A DNA stretch of 64,000 nucleotides, taken from Lentilitoribacter sp039986595 (GTDB taxonomy: Bacteria > Pseudomonadota > Alphaproteobacteria > Rhizobiales > Rhizobiaceae). Location: the NCBI GenBank assembly GCA_039986595.1, contig JBDWQJ010000003.1, positions 117,499-181,498 of the forward strand, in the 5' to 3' direction. A model generated the notes under the pieces. The model made no database searches. It saw nothing but the letters and a program-made list of their open reading frames with translations, and had not been told where the DNA came from. The stretch's first letter is position 1. Each line of letters starts with the position of its first letter. This document shows positions 27,338-36,527 of the stretch, in pieces. The position numbers and the translations under genes are program-made.

Positions 27338-30300
27338 CTATTTTCTAAATTCGAAAATGTTTCTAAAAACGCCTGGCGCGACAACCGATAAAGGATTGAC
27401 CTGTACTCTTGGATTGTCCGAGCTTCCCGATACACGGAAAGTTATGCCAAGTAGAGCTTTATCTTTACCATTACCAAGTAAAGCACCAAGAACGGGTATT
27501 TCTCCAAAGAATCTGTTCAATGCATATGCGGGCATAAATGTTCCGGCCATATCTGTGTTGTCGTCCTGATCATATAACAACCCAGAAAATGCAGCGCCAA
27601 TTTGCGCACCACGCACAATACCATCATCGATAAACATAACGCCATTATCCATTTGAACCCGGATATCGGCTAAATCAAAATTCACACGACTAACATCAAG
27701 CCGCCCTTTGAGCGCTTCATTTAAACTGCGCTCTTTCTCGCTTGCGCGCGTGGACACGAGTGTTTTTAATCGCTCATCACCGATCACTTTGAATTTTCTG
27801 ATCAGCACTTCACCCTTATAAGGTTCTTCACCAGATTTCGTCATAACCAAATCAAGTGAACCGCCTTGCACATAGGCATAGATATCAAAGAAGCGCCAGA
27901 AACTACCCGAATCGTCGCTCGCGACTGTAATACGCTCATTTTTCACGTCACCCGACATACGCGCTGCAACCGATCCACCCAGTTTCGTGCGTCCAGTGAA
28001 TTCAGCAAGAATAGGTATGGCCTGCTCTTCTGCATAGCGCATGGTTGCGTTGGTTAAATGCTCGCCACCAAATCCGTATACATTGCCAACTTTGCCGGTT
28101 AAATCAAAACTGGCTTCACTTTTGGATTGTTTGCGCGCTTGTTCGCTATTTGCTTTAATTTGCGTGATCAAGGGACGCATATCAAATGCTTCACCCCCAA
28201 CGGTGACCGTATAGCCGCCAGATTTTCGAGATAGGCTGAAATTATAATTATCTTTGGGTGCTAATTTCACACTTGTGAATTTGGCAGATTTCATCCCGCC
28301 TTCATCAAGAGATATCTTACCTTGAGCGGAGAAGCCTTTGCCACCAAATTTAAAGTTTTCAACTTCTAAATCGTCGCCATCTTGTATGAGTTGAAAGCTC
28401 GCTTGCGCCGCTATACCTTTAGATTTGACCCATCCTGTGCCCGGAGCTACAATTTTGCTGTTTTTTAAGTTCAGCTCAACGCTATCTCTATTTTCTGCTA
28501 TTTGCGTGATGGTGAAATCTGCATTACCAAATATGATATCGTCGAGCCCAAGCTTTAAGAGCGCCCGTTCTTTGTCGTTTATTGTTCCGCTTAGTTTTCG
28601 TTCAGGTACCACACCTGAATTTCGCACTGGCTCGATAATACTTGCGGTTACATTGACCCCATCAGCTTTCATCTTTGCTTCAAGAACAGCCTTTTCCAAA
28701 TCAACATCTAATGTGCCGTTGATATTGTTTAAGTTATAGCCCTCAATAGGCTTTTTGATGTCAACGCCGTTTAGCGCCAATGTCACATCCCAAACCGGAT
28801 CAGGCGGATTTTGACTTTGAATTAGGCCGAATGTTGCCTTAACATTTGCATCGACCAATCCGGAAATATCATCAGGTTCTAAACCAACTTCATCAAGCGC
28901 ATCAATGGGTTCAAAACTTATCAATTCTGCGGCAGCATCGGCCCAACCAGATAAATTGATATCAATATCTGCCATCAACGGGACATTATACGTATTACCA
29001 ATGACAACTTCACCGCCAATGATATCCATTTTTCGGTCTGACGAGAAATAAGATGCACCTTCATCAATCTTGACAACGATCTCTCCGCCACGAAGCTTCA
29101 TGCTACCAAAGGCATTGCGAACGGGCGGTATTTCGCCAACGATATTGACCCGTGCATTCTTGAAATCATAGTCAACTTGATAGTCTTCTGCAGTATGACG
29201 GATTGGACGGATAGGACTTGAAAAACGTCCTGTATCAATATGAAGCCAAAGTTTTAGATTATTGATTTCACCACCATAGATACTGTTGGTCGCCCAACCG
29301 CGGGTCCCGCGCCCCAACCAAAACGGCCAGAATTGCTTTGCAACAGATGTTTGAATGCGAGGCACATCAAGCGATAAGTTTATTTCCGGAGATTGCCCAT
29401 CAGAGAACTTAAAGACAGCGTTTCCGGCTGCATAATCGGGTCCTGTTGTCACCAACAATTCCTCAGCAACTAACGTGTTGGCTGAAAAATCGTAATGACC
29501 AAATGCTTTGGCAGAAAATTCAACGGGCTCTTCATTGGTGTCTTTAGGCGATAAATAGCCATCTTTGATAAGCAAATCGAAGACAAGACCACTGGTCGGT
29601 CCACTGCCCAGCCCACTGCCCTGTCCATTGCCAGATCCACCATCAAAATTTTCAGCATTAATAATACCACCGACAAGTGGGAACTGCGACCGCGCAACCG
29701 AGAATTTAGAGGATAAAAGCTCAATAGACTTTTTTTCGGGATCATAGGCAACGTTTAACTCAGATGCATTTAACTCAGTGTTTTCACCACCCATTTTAAG
29801 CGTGCCCGGTGCAAATTTTAGATTTGCCGTTACACTGGTTTTCTCTGATGTTGTGGCCTGACCAATTTCTAAAATGCTTGAAATCTTTGTAACCAAACCG
29901 GATCTAAATTTCGGGTTGGTATCATTGGTTTCAAAATCAATTGCGATCTCGCTCAATTGAACGCTGATCCATTTGCGCGTACCCTCTTTAGATTGATCAA
30001 TATTAAGTTCAAGCTTTTGATCACCAAGTAAAACAGAACCTGAAAGCGCCAGGATCTCGCCCTTGTCCTTTTCTACTTTGATTTCTTCAAGTATTAGGCC
30101 GCCAAATCTATTTGCGACAGGATGATCAACCCGCACATTATTAAACACAACATCATTTGCATTTTGCAGCGCTCTTTGGCTTTCCAACTGATTTAAAACC
30201 AGGAACAAGCTATCCACGGCCTGTTCAATCCTATCAATTTGAGGCATCTCCATGGCTGGTGTTTCGTCAGTTATGGTTTGAGCGTTAAACACCAAATCAA

Positions 30301-30739
30301 CATCTGATACTTCAACGGCCGTAATATTAGCCTCACCTTGCGTTAAATCGAATGGATCTAGTTTGAGTTGAGCTTTTGCAACACTCATCTGAAATTGAGG
30401 ATTAGTATTGGGTTCTTTTCCCGCTGCAATCGCTGCGAGTTGTTCATCTGCTGCAAGTTCTGAATTATTGTAATTTTGCGATAAGTTTAGATCCCGCGCT
30501 TCAATGGCTAAATGTCCATCGCCTGTTAATCGCAACACTGTGCGATCAACTTTTGCAGCACTGCTATCGCCGACAATGGTTTGGAAAGAGCTTTGAGCGT
30601 AGTTAGAAACAACACGGTCTAGCAAGCCAAACTGCAAGGATAAAAGACCAACAACCGCAGCTGCGATGATAAAAATCACGGCCCATGAGAACCAATGTCC
30701 GCATGATAAACAAAAGTCTTTTAAACGATTGCGCGACAT
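27338..30739 (-). CDS. Large AsmA-like/DUF3971-type envelope protein (YhdP-like)
   Basis: An 1133-residue protein with one N-terminal transmembrane helix (residues about 14-36) and an otherwise periplasmic chain rich in short beta-strands, Asp/Asn turns and few Cys. Features of the AsmA/YhdP group include the early VLRLTGDGHLAIEARDLNLS strand pair, a central WLGRGTRGWATNSIYGGEIN stretch typical of DUF3971, and the C-terminal IGAAFSGLLYDQDDNTDMAGTFMPAY followed by VLGALLGNGKDKALLGITFRVSG. Members are long groove-shaped proteins implicated in moving phospholipids to the outer membrane. It is divergent from bcp. A Ser-Gly-rich low-complexity patch occurs around residue 370. Confidence 0.82.
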   Translation of the reverse strand: MSRNRLKDFCLSCGHWFSWAVIFIIAAAVVGLLSLQFGLLDRVVSNYAQSSFQTIVGDSSAAKVDRTVLRLTGDGHLAIEARDLNLSQNYNNSELAADEQLAAIAAGKEPNTNPQFQMSVAKAQLKLDPFDLTQGEANITAVEVSDVDLVFNAQTITDETPAMEMPQIDRIEQAVDSLFLVLNQLESQRALQNANDVVFNNVRVDHPVANRFGGLILEEIKVEKDKGEILALSGSVLLGDQKLELNIDQSKEGTRKWISVQLSEIAIDFETNDTNPKFRSGLVTKISSILEIGQATTSEKTSVTANLKFAPGTLKMGGENTELNASELNVAYDPEKKSIELLSSKFSVARSQFPLVGGIINAENFDGGSGNGQGSGLGSGPTSGLVFDLLIKDGYLSPKDTNEEPVEFSAKAFGHYDFSANTLVAEELLVTTGPDYAAGNAVFKFSDGQSPEINLSLDVPRIQTSVAKQFWPFWLGRGTRGWATNSIYGGEINNLKLWLHIDTGRFSSPIRPIRHTAEDYQVDYDFKNARVNIVGEIPPVRNAFGSMKLRGGEIVVKIDEGASYFSSDRKMDIIGGEVVIGNTYNVPLMADIDINLSGWADAAAELISFEPIDALDEVGLEPDDISGLVDANVKATFGLIQSQNPPDPVWDVTLALNGVDIKKPIEGYNLNNINGTLDVDLEKAVLEAKMKADGVNVTASIIEPVRNSGVVPERKLSGTINDKERALLKLGLDDIIFGNADFTITQIAENRDSVELNLKNSKIVAPGTGWVKSKGIAAQASFQLIQDGDDLEVENFKFGGKGFSAQGKISLDEGGMKSAKFTSVKLAPKDNYNFSLSRKSGGYTVTVGGEAFDMRPLITQIKANSEQARKQSKSEASFDLTGKVGNVYGFGGEHLTNATMRYAEEQAIPILAEFTGRTKLGGSVAARMSGDVKNERITVASDDSGSFWRFFDIYAYVQGGSLDLVMTKSGEEPYKGEVLIRKFKVIGDERLKTLVSTRASEKERSLNEALKGRLDVSRVNFDLADIRVQMDNGVMFIDDGIVRGAQIGAAFSGLLYDQDDNTDMAGTFMPAYALNRFFGEIPVLGALLGNGKDKALLGITFRVSGSSDNPRVQVNPLSVVAPGVFRNIFEFRK

Positions 30740-30924
30740 GTGTTCGCGTGTCTCCTTTACCGATTATCTAACCTGCGTTGTAGAATCTTGTTGACCAACC
30801 CAAAAATGAAAATCTATTCACTTCCTCAAAGCGTAATACTTCTACATAACCTATAGGCTCATGAACAGGCTGATCATGTTGATTTAAGCCGTCATGAACG
30901 CATTTTTTCAAAAAGGACCACAAG

Positions 30925-31395
30925 ATGAGTGAAGTTACTGAAAATTCCACAGCCCCAGACTTCAAATTACCACGAGATGGTGGCGAAACTGTGCAATTAT
31001 CGGATTACAAAGGCAAAAAGGTTGTGCTGTTTTTCTATCCGAAAGACGACACGAAGGGATGCACCGTTGAAGCAATAGATTTCACGGCAAAACTTGGCGA
31101 ATTTGAATCAGCCGGCGCTGTTGTTATCGGGATGTCTCCAGACCCGGTTAAAAAGCATGATAAGTTCATCGATAAACATGATCTTAAAGTGATACTTGCA
31201 TCCGATGAAGAGAAAACCACTCTGGATGCGTATAGTGTTTGGAAAGAAAAAAGCATGTACGGCAAAAAATATATGGGCGTTGAACGCTCAACATTTGTAA
31301 TTGATGAAAATGGTGTTGTGAAACATGCATGGCGTAAAGTAAAAGTCCCTGGTCATGTTGATGCGGTTCTAGAAGCCGTTCAAGCGCTTGGATAG
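30925..31395 (+). CDS. bcp: Peroxiredoxin of the Bcp/PrxQ family, 1-Cys-like
   Basis: A 156-residue thiol peroxidase. The N-terminal APDFKLPRDGG and LFFYPKDDTKGCTVEAIDF place the peroxidatic Cys in the usual spot after a Pro-Lys-Asp motif. The resolving Cys, normally five residues later (GCT-x-EAC), is Ile here, and I see no other Cys, so it should work as a 1-Cys enzyme relying on thioredoxin, glutaredoxin or glutathione. The C-terminal ERSTFVIDENGVVKHAWRKVKV is typical. It reduces hydrogen and organic peroxides in the cytoplasm. The DUF455 gene starts directly at its stop codon. The AAGGA motif gives a suitable ribosome site. Confidence 0.92.
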   Translation: MSEVTENSTAPDFKLPRDGGETVQLSDYKGKKVVLFFYPKDDTKGCTVEAIDFTAKLGEFESAGAVVIGMSPDPVKKHDKFIDKHDLKVILASDEEKTTLDAYSVWKEKSMYGKKYMGVERSTFVIDENGVVKHAWRKVKVPGHVDAVLEAVQALG

Positions 31396-32241
31396 TTGCA
31401 ATTGACAGACCAGAACGATGAAAACTTTCCGTGCCATTCTTTACGTGATGGCGCGGTCAAAGCAATAAAATCAGCCGATCTTGATCAAAAGACGATGATC
31501 GCTCAGGATATTGCCAAAAGATGGTTTGCCAAAAAAATATCTTTGCGCTCTCCGCTTGATGAGACAATTGCAGATCGACCCGGCCGTCCGGAAAAACCCG
31601 TTCTTGTGCCACCAATGCAAGTTGAGCGCCGCTCCATAAAGAGCGTTGAAGGCCGTGTGAAGCTCATGCATGCAATTGCGCATATTGAGCTTAATGCAAC
31701 TGATTTAGCACTTGATATCGTTGCTAGATTTGCCTCCCACCCGATGCCAAGGTCCTTTTTTGATAATTGGATGCAGGTTGCTTTTGAGGAAGCAAAGCAC
31801 TTTAATTTGGTGCGTGGGCGATTAATCGCGCTAGGCGCAGATTATGGCGATCACGTTGCGCATGACGGTTTATGGGAAGCAGCGCACGATACGCGCAACG
31901 ATCTAACCGCGCGCCTTGCTGTTGTTCCTTTGGTATTGGAAGCACGTGGGTTGGACGTTACCCCGCCTCTACAAGCCAAGATGCGACAAACGCGAGATCA
32001 CGAAAGTGCTGATGTGTTGGACATCATCTATGAAGATGAGAAAAAGCATGTTGCCATCGGGGCAAAATGGTTTCGATTTTTATGTTCACGCGAAAAAAAG
32101 GACCCAGCAGCGACGTTTCGTAAACTCATTCAAATCAACTTTCATGGTCGGATCAAACCACCATTTAATGAGTTAGCCCGCGCAGAAGCAGGTCTTACAC
32201 CTTCGTTTTATCGCAACTTGTCTCCACTTGGTACGTCATAG
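31396..32241 (+). CDS. Ferritin-like DUF455 protein
   Basis: A 281-residue protein of the DUF455 ferritin-like family. A helical bundle carries paired Glu/His motifs consistent with a di-iron site: MHAIAHIELNATDLALDI, FEEAKHFNLVRGRL, LEARGLDVTP and IIYEDEKKHVAIGAKWF. The chemistry is not known for this family. The frame begins at a TTG immediately after the bcp stop (31396), with another in-frame TTG at 31402; no ATG lies early, so a TTG start and tight coupling to bcp are likely. Pairing with a peroxiredoxin hints at a redox or metal-storage role, which is inference. Confidence 0.82.
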   Translation: MQLTDQNDENFPCHSLRDGAVKAIKSADLDQKTMIAQDIAKRWFAKKISLRSPLDETIADRPGRPEKPVLVPPMQVERRSIKSVEGRVKLMHAIAHIELNATDLALDIVARFASHPMPRSFFDNWMQVAFEEAKHFNLVRGRLIALGADYGDHVAHDGLWEAAHDTRNDLTARLAVVPLVLEARGLDVTPPLQAKMRQTRDHESADVLDIIYEDEKKHVAIGAKWFRFLCSREKKDPAATFRKLIQINFHGRIKPPFNELARAEAGLTPSFYRNLSPLGTS

Positions 32242-32351
32242 TTTCGGCCAAACAAACCATTTTTATTGATACAACAACACCGGAAATTTACGGACTAAAA
32301 GAGTTTGTTAACCATAATAATGTCTAATGACACCCGTGATAAATATGAGTC

Positions 32352-33659
32352 GTGGGTGGTTTTAAGTTGCACAATTCTAAGGGTAAAACAGTCTTTGGTA
32401 AGCGAGAAGCACAGCACATTCTGATTCTCGCCAATGGTGACAATGTCCGTCATATGGTGATTAGACCGTGGATGTTTGCTATTGCAGCGAGCTTTTTGGG
32501 TGTTGTTGCGATCGGATATTTGCTTGCCACAACATATCTTGTTATGCGCGATGACCTTATTGGCGCTTCGATGGCCCAGCAAGCTCGTTTACAACACTCA
32601 TACGAAGATCGCATTGCAAATTTAAGAACCGAACTTGATCGCGTAACCAGTCGTCAATTGCTCAATCAGCAATTGGTCCAGGACAAAGTTGCCGAACTTA
32701 TGCAACGTCAGGCGCAGTTATCATCTCGTCATGGTGCGTTATCACCAATTTTAAATCGTGCAGGCATTACAGATGCAGCACCGGCGGTGATACCAGTTCC
32801 GGTTCCTCGTCCAAAAGATCAGGCAAATGTAATTGGTGCCGATGGTGCAACAAACTATCAGACAGCTTTTGTGGGGGGCACGCTTTTCCAAGACAAAACA
32901 CCTCGCTTGCACACACCAGCATCACTTGCGCAGAAAGATATCTTGTTGCTTGATGATACATCCAGGCTTTTTGGTACTGTTGCGCTCTCACTTGAAAATA
33001 TCGAAGAAGAGCAGATCAACCGCATTCAGTCGCTGGCTCAAAATACAAGCCGCAAAACTGCTGAAATCACCAAAATCCTTAAAGGGTCAAAACTTCCGGC
33101 ACCAAAGATCGATGATGGCACGGCTATTGGTGGCCCGTTTGTTCCTGCACAAGACAATCAAGCATTTGACTATTCCTTGCGTGGTTTAGACCATGCACTG
33201 CAGCAATTTGATCAGGTCCTACATCACATTGAAGTACTCCCTATCAAAAACCCTGTAGCTGGCGCTGTAATTTCTAGTCGCTTTGGCTCAAGACGTGATC
33301 CGTTTTTAAAGCGTCGTGCATTTCATTCCGGTATGGATTTCAAGGCGAGAACAGGTACTCATGTCTATGCGGCGGCAAAAGGTAAAGTTATCAAAGCTGG
33401 ATGGAGTGGTGGTTACGGCCGCATGGTTGAAATTGACCACGGTAATGGCACAACAACACGTTATGCGCATTTGTCACGTATCTCGGTTAAAAAAGGCCAG
33501 CATGTTTCAAATGATATGAGCATTGGTCGCGTGGGTAGCTCAGGTCGTTCAACAGGCCCTCACCTTCATTATGAGATCCGCCGTTATGGAAAAGCTGTAA
33601 ATCCAGCGCGCTATATTAACGTGGGGCAAAAGCTACGCCCATTATTAAAATCAAGCTAA
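32352..33659 (+). CDS. M23-family (LytM-type) peptidase or divisome-type activator
   Basis: A 435-residue protein starting at GTG. One transmembrane helix (about residues 42-64) is followed by a coiled coil (about 70-125, rich in Arg/Gln/Leu), a Pro/Ala-rich linker, and a C-terminal LytM domain of about 110 residues: FHSGMDFKARTGTHVYA, YGRMVEIDHGNGTTTRYAH and GRSTGPHLHYEIR. The Zn ligands His and Asp of HSGMD and the His pair HLH are intact, so it should be catalytically competent, cleaving peptidoglycan cross-bridges in the periplasm. The N-terminal FGKRE...GDNVRHMVIRPW stretch is typical of rhizobial M23 proteins and supports this start. Confidence 0.88.
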   Translation: MGGFKLHNSKGKTVFGKREAQHILILANGDNVRHMVIRPWMFAIAASFLGVVAIGYLLATTYLVMRDDLIGASMAQQARLQHSYEDRIANLRTELDRVTSRQLLNQQLVQDKVAELMQRQAQLSSRHGALSPILNRAGITDAAPAVIPVPVPRPKDQANVIGADGATNYQTAFVGGTLFQDKTPRLHTPASLAQKDILLLDDTSRLFGTVALSLENIEEEQINRIQSLAQNTSRKTAEITKILKGSKLPAPKIDDGTAIGGPFVPAQDNQAFDYSLRGLDHALQQFDQVLHHIEVLPIKNPVAGAVISSRFGSRRDPFLKRRAFHSGMDFKARTGTHVYAAAKGKVIKAGWSGGYGRMVEIDHGNGTTTRYAHLSRISVKKGQHVSNDMSIGRVGSSGRSTGPHLHYEIRRYGKAVNPARYINVGQKLRPLLKSS

Positions 33660-33966
33660 ATAGCTACAATTTTATATAAATTTTATCTACACACATCTAT
33701 ATATTATCCATATTTTTCAATAACTTACAGATAGATTCAACCCATATGTATATCTAATAACTTATTTATCAGGTATGATTTTTGAGACTATTGGGAAATT
33801 TAAGCCTGTGGGTAGTGTCACTAATGCGTCACAACAATTGAAAAGATTTGCTCTAATTAGCGCATTTTCTTGACTTTTTTCCTTTAATTGCCTACGTCTT
33901 GCCTCGAATTTGCACCGCAATGAGCGACATTGTAAAAAAAAATAGCAGATTGAGAGCTTTACTCAC
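33660..33966. other. AT-rich intergenic region ahead of rhlE
   Basis: A strongly AT-rich gap with no open frame of note. It should hold the rhlE promoter and a leader. Cold-responsive RNA helicase genes often have long leaders, but no diagnostic cold-shock motif was recognised here. Confidence 0.4.
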
Positions 33967-35388
33967 TTGACCACTTTTTCAGATCTTGGCCTAAGCGCCA
34001 AAGTTTTATCCGCCGTGACTGATGCGGGTTACGACACCCCTACACCAATCCAAGCAGGCGCTATTCCACCAGCGTTAGAACGTAAAGATGTGCTTGGAAT
34101 TGCGCAAACGGGAACTGGAAAAACAGCGTCATTTGTGTTGCCCATGCTAACACTTTTAGAACGCGGTCGTGCACGTGCTCGTATGCCACGTACGCTCATT
34201 TTAGAGCCGACACGTGAACTTGCAGCTCAAGTAGCTGAAAACTTCGACAAGTATGGCAAAAACCACCGTCTAAATATCGCACTGCTTATCGGTGGTGTTT
34301 CCTTTGACGAGCAAGATCGTAAGCTTGAACGCGGCGCTGATGTTTTGATCGCGACCCCTGGCCGTTTGCTTGATCATTGTGAGCGCGGCAAATTGCTGAT
34401 GACTGGTGTTGAACTCTTGGTTATCGATGAAGCTGACCGTATGCTTGATATGGGTTTCATCCCAGATATTGAACGTATTGCTAAATTGATTCCATTTACA
34501 CGCCAAACACTGTTTTTCTCGGCAACGATGCCACCTGTGATCCAAACATTGGCTGATCAGTTTTTGCAAAACCCAACACGCATTGAAGTGGCACCGCCTT
34601 CTTCAACTGCGAAAACGGTGACGCAGCGCTTAGTTTCCACTGGTTCAAAAGACTATGACAAGCGTGCTGTGCTTCGCGAAATCATTCGATCACAAGAAGG
34701 AACGTTACAAAACGGCATTATCTTTTGTAACCGTAAACGTGCTGTTGCTGATCTTTATCGTTCGCTTGAACGTCATGGGTTTTCCGCTGGTGCTTTGCAT
34801 GGTGATATGGATCAACGCTCGCGCATGTCTATGTTGCAAGCTTTTAAAGACAATAAGATTACATTGCTTGTCGCATCCGATGTCGCAGCGCGCGGGCTTG
34901 ATATTCCTGCTGTTAGCCATGTGTTCAATTTCGATATCCCAACTCATGCGGAAGATTATGTTCACCGCATTGGTCGCACAGGTCGCGCCGGCCGCGAAGG
35001 TGCTGCATTCTCGTTGATTGCCAAGTCTGATAAAAAATACATCGATGCTATTGAAAAGCTAATCGATACCAAAATCGAATGGGCAGAAGTTGAAGGATCT
35101 CAGCCTGTAAGCGATGAGGCTGAACCGGCTAAAGCAAAGCCTGCTCGTAAGCCGCGCAAGCCTAAAGCTGAAAAGCCGCAAGAAAATGCGGGTGAAGTTG
35201 CTGAAACCGAAGCACCTGCGCAAGCTGTAGAGCCGGTAAAATCACCTGCAAACGATCGTGGAAAAGCCTCCAATAATAAACGTGGCAACCGAAATCGTCG
35301 CAATGATCATCATGATAACGAACCAACTCCAGTTGGCTTTGGCGATGATATTCCAGCCTTTATGATGATTGAGCTTAAAGCCAGCTAA
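33967..35388 (+). CDS. rhlE: DEAD-box ATP-dependent RNA helicase
   Basis: A 473-residue DEAD-box helicase, start TTG. Motifs in order: Q motif (YDTPTPIQAGAIP), I (AQTGTGKT), Ia (PTRELAAQ), Ib (TPGRLLD), II (VIDEADRM, DEAD), III (FFSATMP, SAT), IV (GIIFCNRKRA), V (ASDVAARGLDIP) and VI (HRIGRTGRAGR). The C-terminal 90 residues are Lys/Ala/Pro-rich and end in an Asn/Arg/His-rich tract followed by FGDDIPAFM, a tail seen in RhlE proteins. Helicases of this group remodel RNA in ribosome assembly and cold adaptation. A hairpin AAGCCAG/CTGGCTT overlaps the stop, without a U tract. Confidence 0.92.
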   Translation: MTTFSDLGLSAKVLSAVTDAGYDTPTPIQAGAIPPALERKDVLGIAQTGTGKTASFVLPMLTLLERGRARARMPRTLILEPTRELAAQVAENFDKYGKNHRLNIALLIGGVSFDEQDRKLERGADVLIATPGRLLDHCERGKLLMTGVELLVIDEADRMLDMGFIPDIERIAKLIPFTRQTLFFSATMPPVIQTLADQFLQNPTRIEVAPPSSTAKTVTQRLVSTGSKDYDKRAVLREIIRSQEGTLQNGIIFCNRKRAVADLYRSLERHGFSAGALHGDMDQRSRMSMLQAFKDNKITLLVASDVAARGLDIPAVSHVFNFDIPTHAEDYVHRIGRTGRAGREGAAFSLIAKSDKKYIDAIEKLIDTKIEWAEVEGSQPVSDEAEPAKAKPARKPRKPKAEKPQENAGEVAETEAPAQAVEPVKSPANDRGKASNNKRGNRNRRNDHHDNEPTPVGFGDDIPAFMMIELKAS

Positions 35389-35447
35389 TTTTTCTGGCTT
35401 GAGCTTTGTGATAAAACCTAAGTTTTAAAACATTGAGTGTTCGCGTC

Positions 35448-35924
35448 ATGATCAAAAACATCACACTATGTCTTAGCCTTTTATTTGCTGGGTTATTGAG
35501 CTATTCGGCAACTGCCGAAGGTCTTGAAGATGCCCTCACCTTACCCAATGGCCTTACATTTGTGGTAAGTGGTGGTTATTGGACTGAAGAGCAGGATGTC
35601 GACGGTCAAACCGTTGAAACAGGTGGATATTATCGCCTCTCATCCATCATGCGGGCGGACAAAACCAGTATGCTTGTTCTGCAGAAGATTGAGAATACTG
35701 AAGATGGTCCTGTACAGGCCCTCACCATTGATATTGAAGAGATATCGAACATGAATGCGTTTATCACTGATGTTCGCCCTGAAAGTTCATTGGGAAGCGC
35801 TAGCGCACCAGGATTTGCCGCATATGTTTATCTTAAGACGGATCTAAATACAGCAGAACCTGAAACATTTTCGGTCTATATAGATGATCTAGATGACATC
35901 TATGTGGAGCCTGCATCTAACTAA
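35448..35924 (+). CDS. Secreted protein of unknown function
   Basis: Starting from the ATG at 35448, the protein has about 158 residues and a clear signal peptide (ITLCLSLLFAGLLSYSATA, cleavage likely before EGLED). A TTG at 35433 would extend it by five residues. The mature part is acidic with alternating strands (LTFVVSGGYWTEEQDV, GYYRLSSIMRADKTSMLVLQKI) and a C-terminal acidic cluster, and has no Cys. I do not recognise a family. It lies about 60 bp after rhlE and 77 bp before dgkA on the same strand. Probably periplasmic. Confidence 0.65.
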   Translation: MIKNITLCLSLLFAGLLSYSATAEGLEDALTLPNGLTFVVSGGYWTEEQDVDGQTVETGGYYRLSSIMRADKTSMLVLQKIENTEDGPVQALTIDIEEISNMNAFITDVRPESSLGSASAPGFAAYVYLKTDLNTAEPETFSVYIDDLDDIYVEPASN

Positions 35925-36001
35925 GATGATATGCAATTGGTTCGTTTAGTTCCACATTTCAGCCAGTATTATTATCAGTTTGAACAAATATCTATTCATA
36001 A

Positions 36002-36382
36002 ATGGAGCGCGTTATCATGTCCGTGTTTGGAAGTTTTAGTCGTATTATATCTGCATCCAAAAACTCAGCGGATGGTATTTTAGTTCTCATAAAAGAACCT
36101 GCTGCAAGACAAGAAATCATATTTGGTGCATTGGCGTTAGTTGTGCTGATACTAATTGGCAGCGAGCTCTTTCACCTTGTTATCTTCACGATCTTACTGC
36201 TGATCATCTTAACTGTTGAGACACTCAACACTGCGATCGAATGCGTTGTGGATCGTGTGTCACCAGAAATTTCAGATTTTGGTAAAAAGACCAAGGATCT
36301 TGGTTCAACAGCCGTGGCTTTTGCCCTCGCAGCAGCGGGAATTTATTGGCTTTATGCGTTGCTGATCACTTTAAACCTTTAA
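36002..36382 (+). CDS. dgkA: Diacylglycerol kinase (prokaryotic, membrane)
   Basis: A 126-residue integral membrane kinase of the DgkA family. An amphipathic N-terminal part (SGKNSADG-like: SASKNSADGILVLIKEPAARQE) is followed by three transmembrane helices. The catalytic signature ETLNTAIECVVDRVSPEISDFGKKTKDLGS contains the conserved Glu, Asn, Glu, Asp, Lys and Asp residues of the family. It recycles diacylglycerol to phosphatidic acid, for instance after periplasmic glucan or LPS modification. An internal ATG at 36017 is an alternative start five codons in. Confidence 0.92.
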   Translation: MERVIMSVFGSFSRIISASKNSADGILVLIKEPAARQEIIFGALALVVLILIGSELFHLVIFTILLLIILTVETLNTAIECVVDRVSPEISDFGKKTKDLGSTAVAFALAAAGIYWLYALLITLNL

Positions 36383-36508
36383 ATTTAAAGTTTAATTCTG
36401 AAACTCGCCTAAGTTGTTTCAGTTCTTTTTCCCCACAAAACACTCACATCGAATAAATTTGACTCTAAGTTGATTAAGTCACAAAGGTAACTGGGCTATA
36501 AGAGATTA

Positions 36509-36527
36509 TTTTTTTTGGGGGGGGGGG
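36509..36527 (+). repeat. Homopolymer tract T8-G11 at a gene start
   Basis: Eight T followed by eleven consecutive G directly at or just before the start of the DUF2306 gene. It is the longest G run in the window by eye. It could be a slippage-prone site or a sequencing error. Confidence 0.8.
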
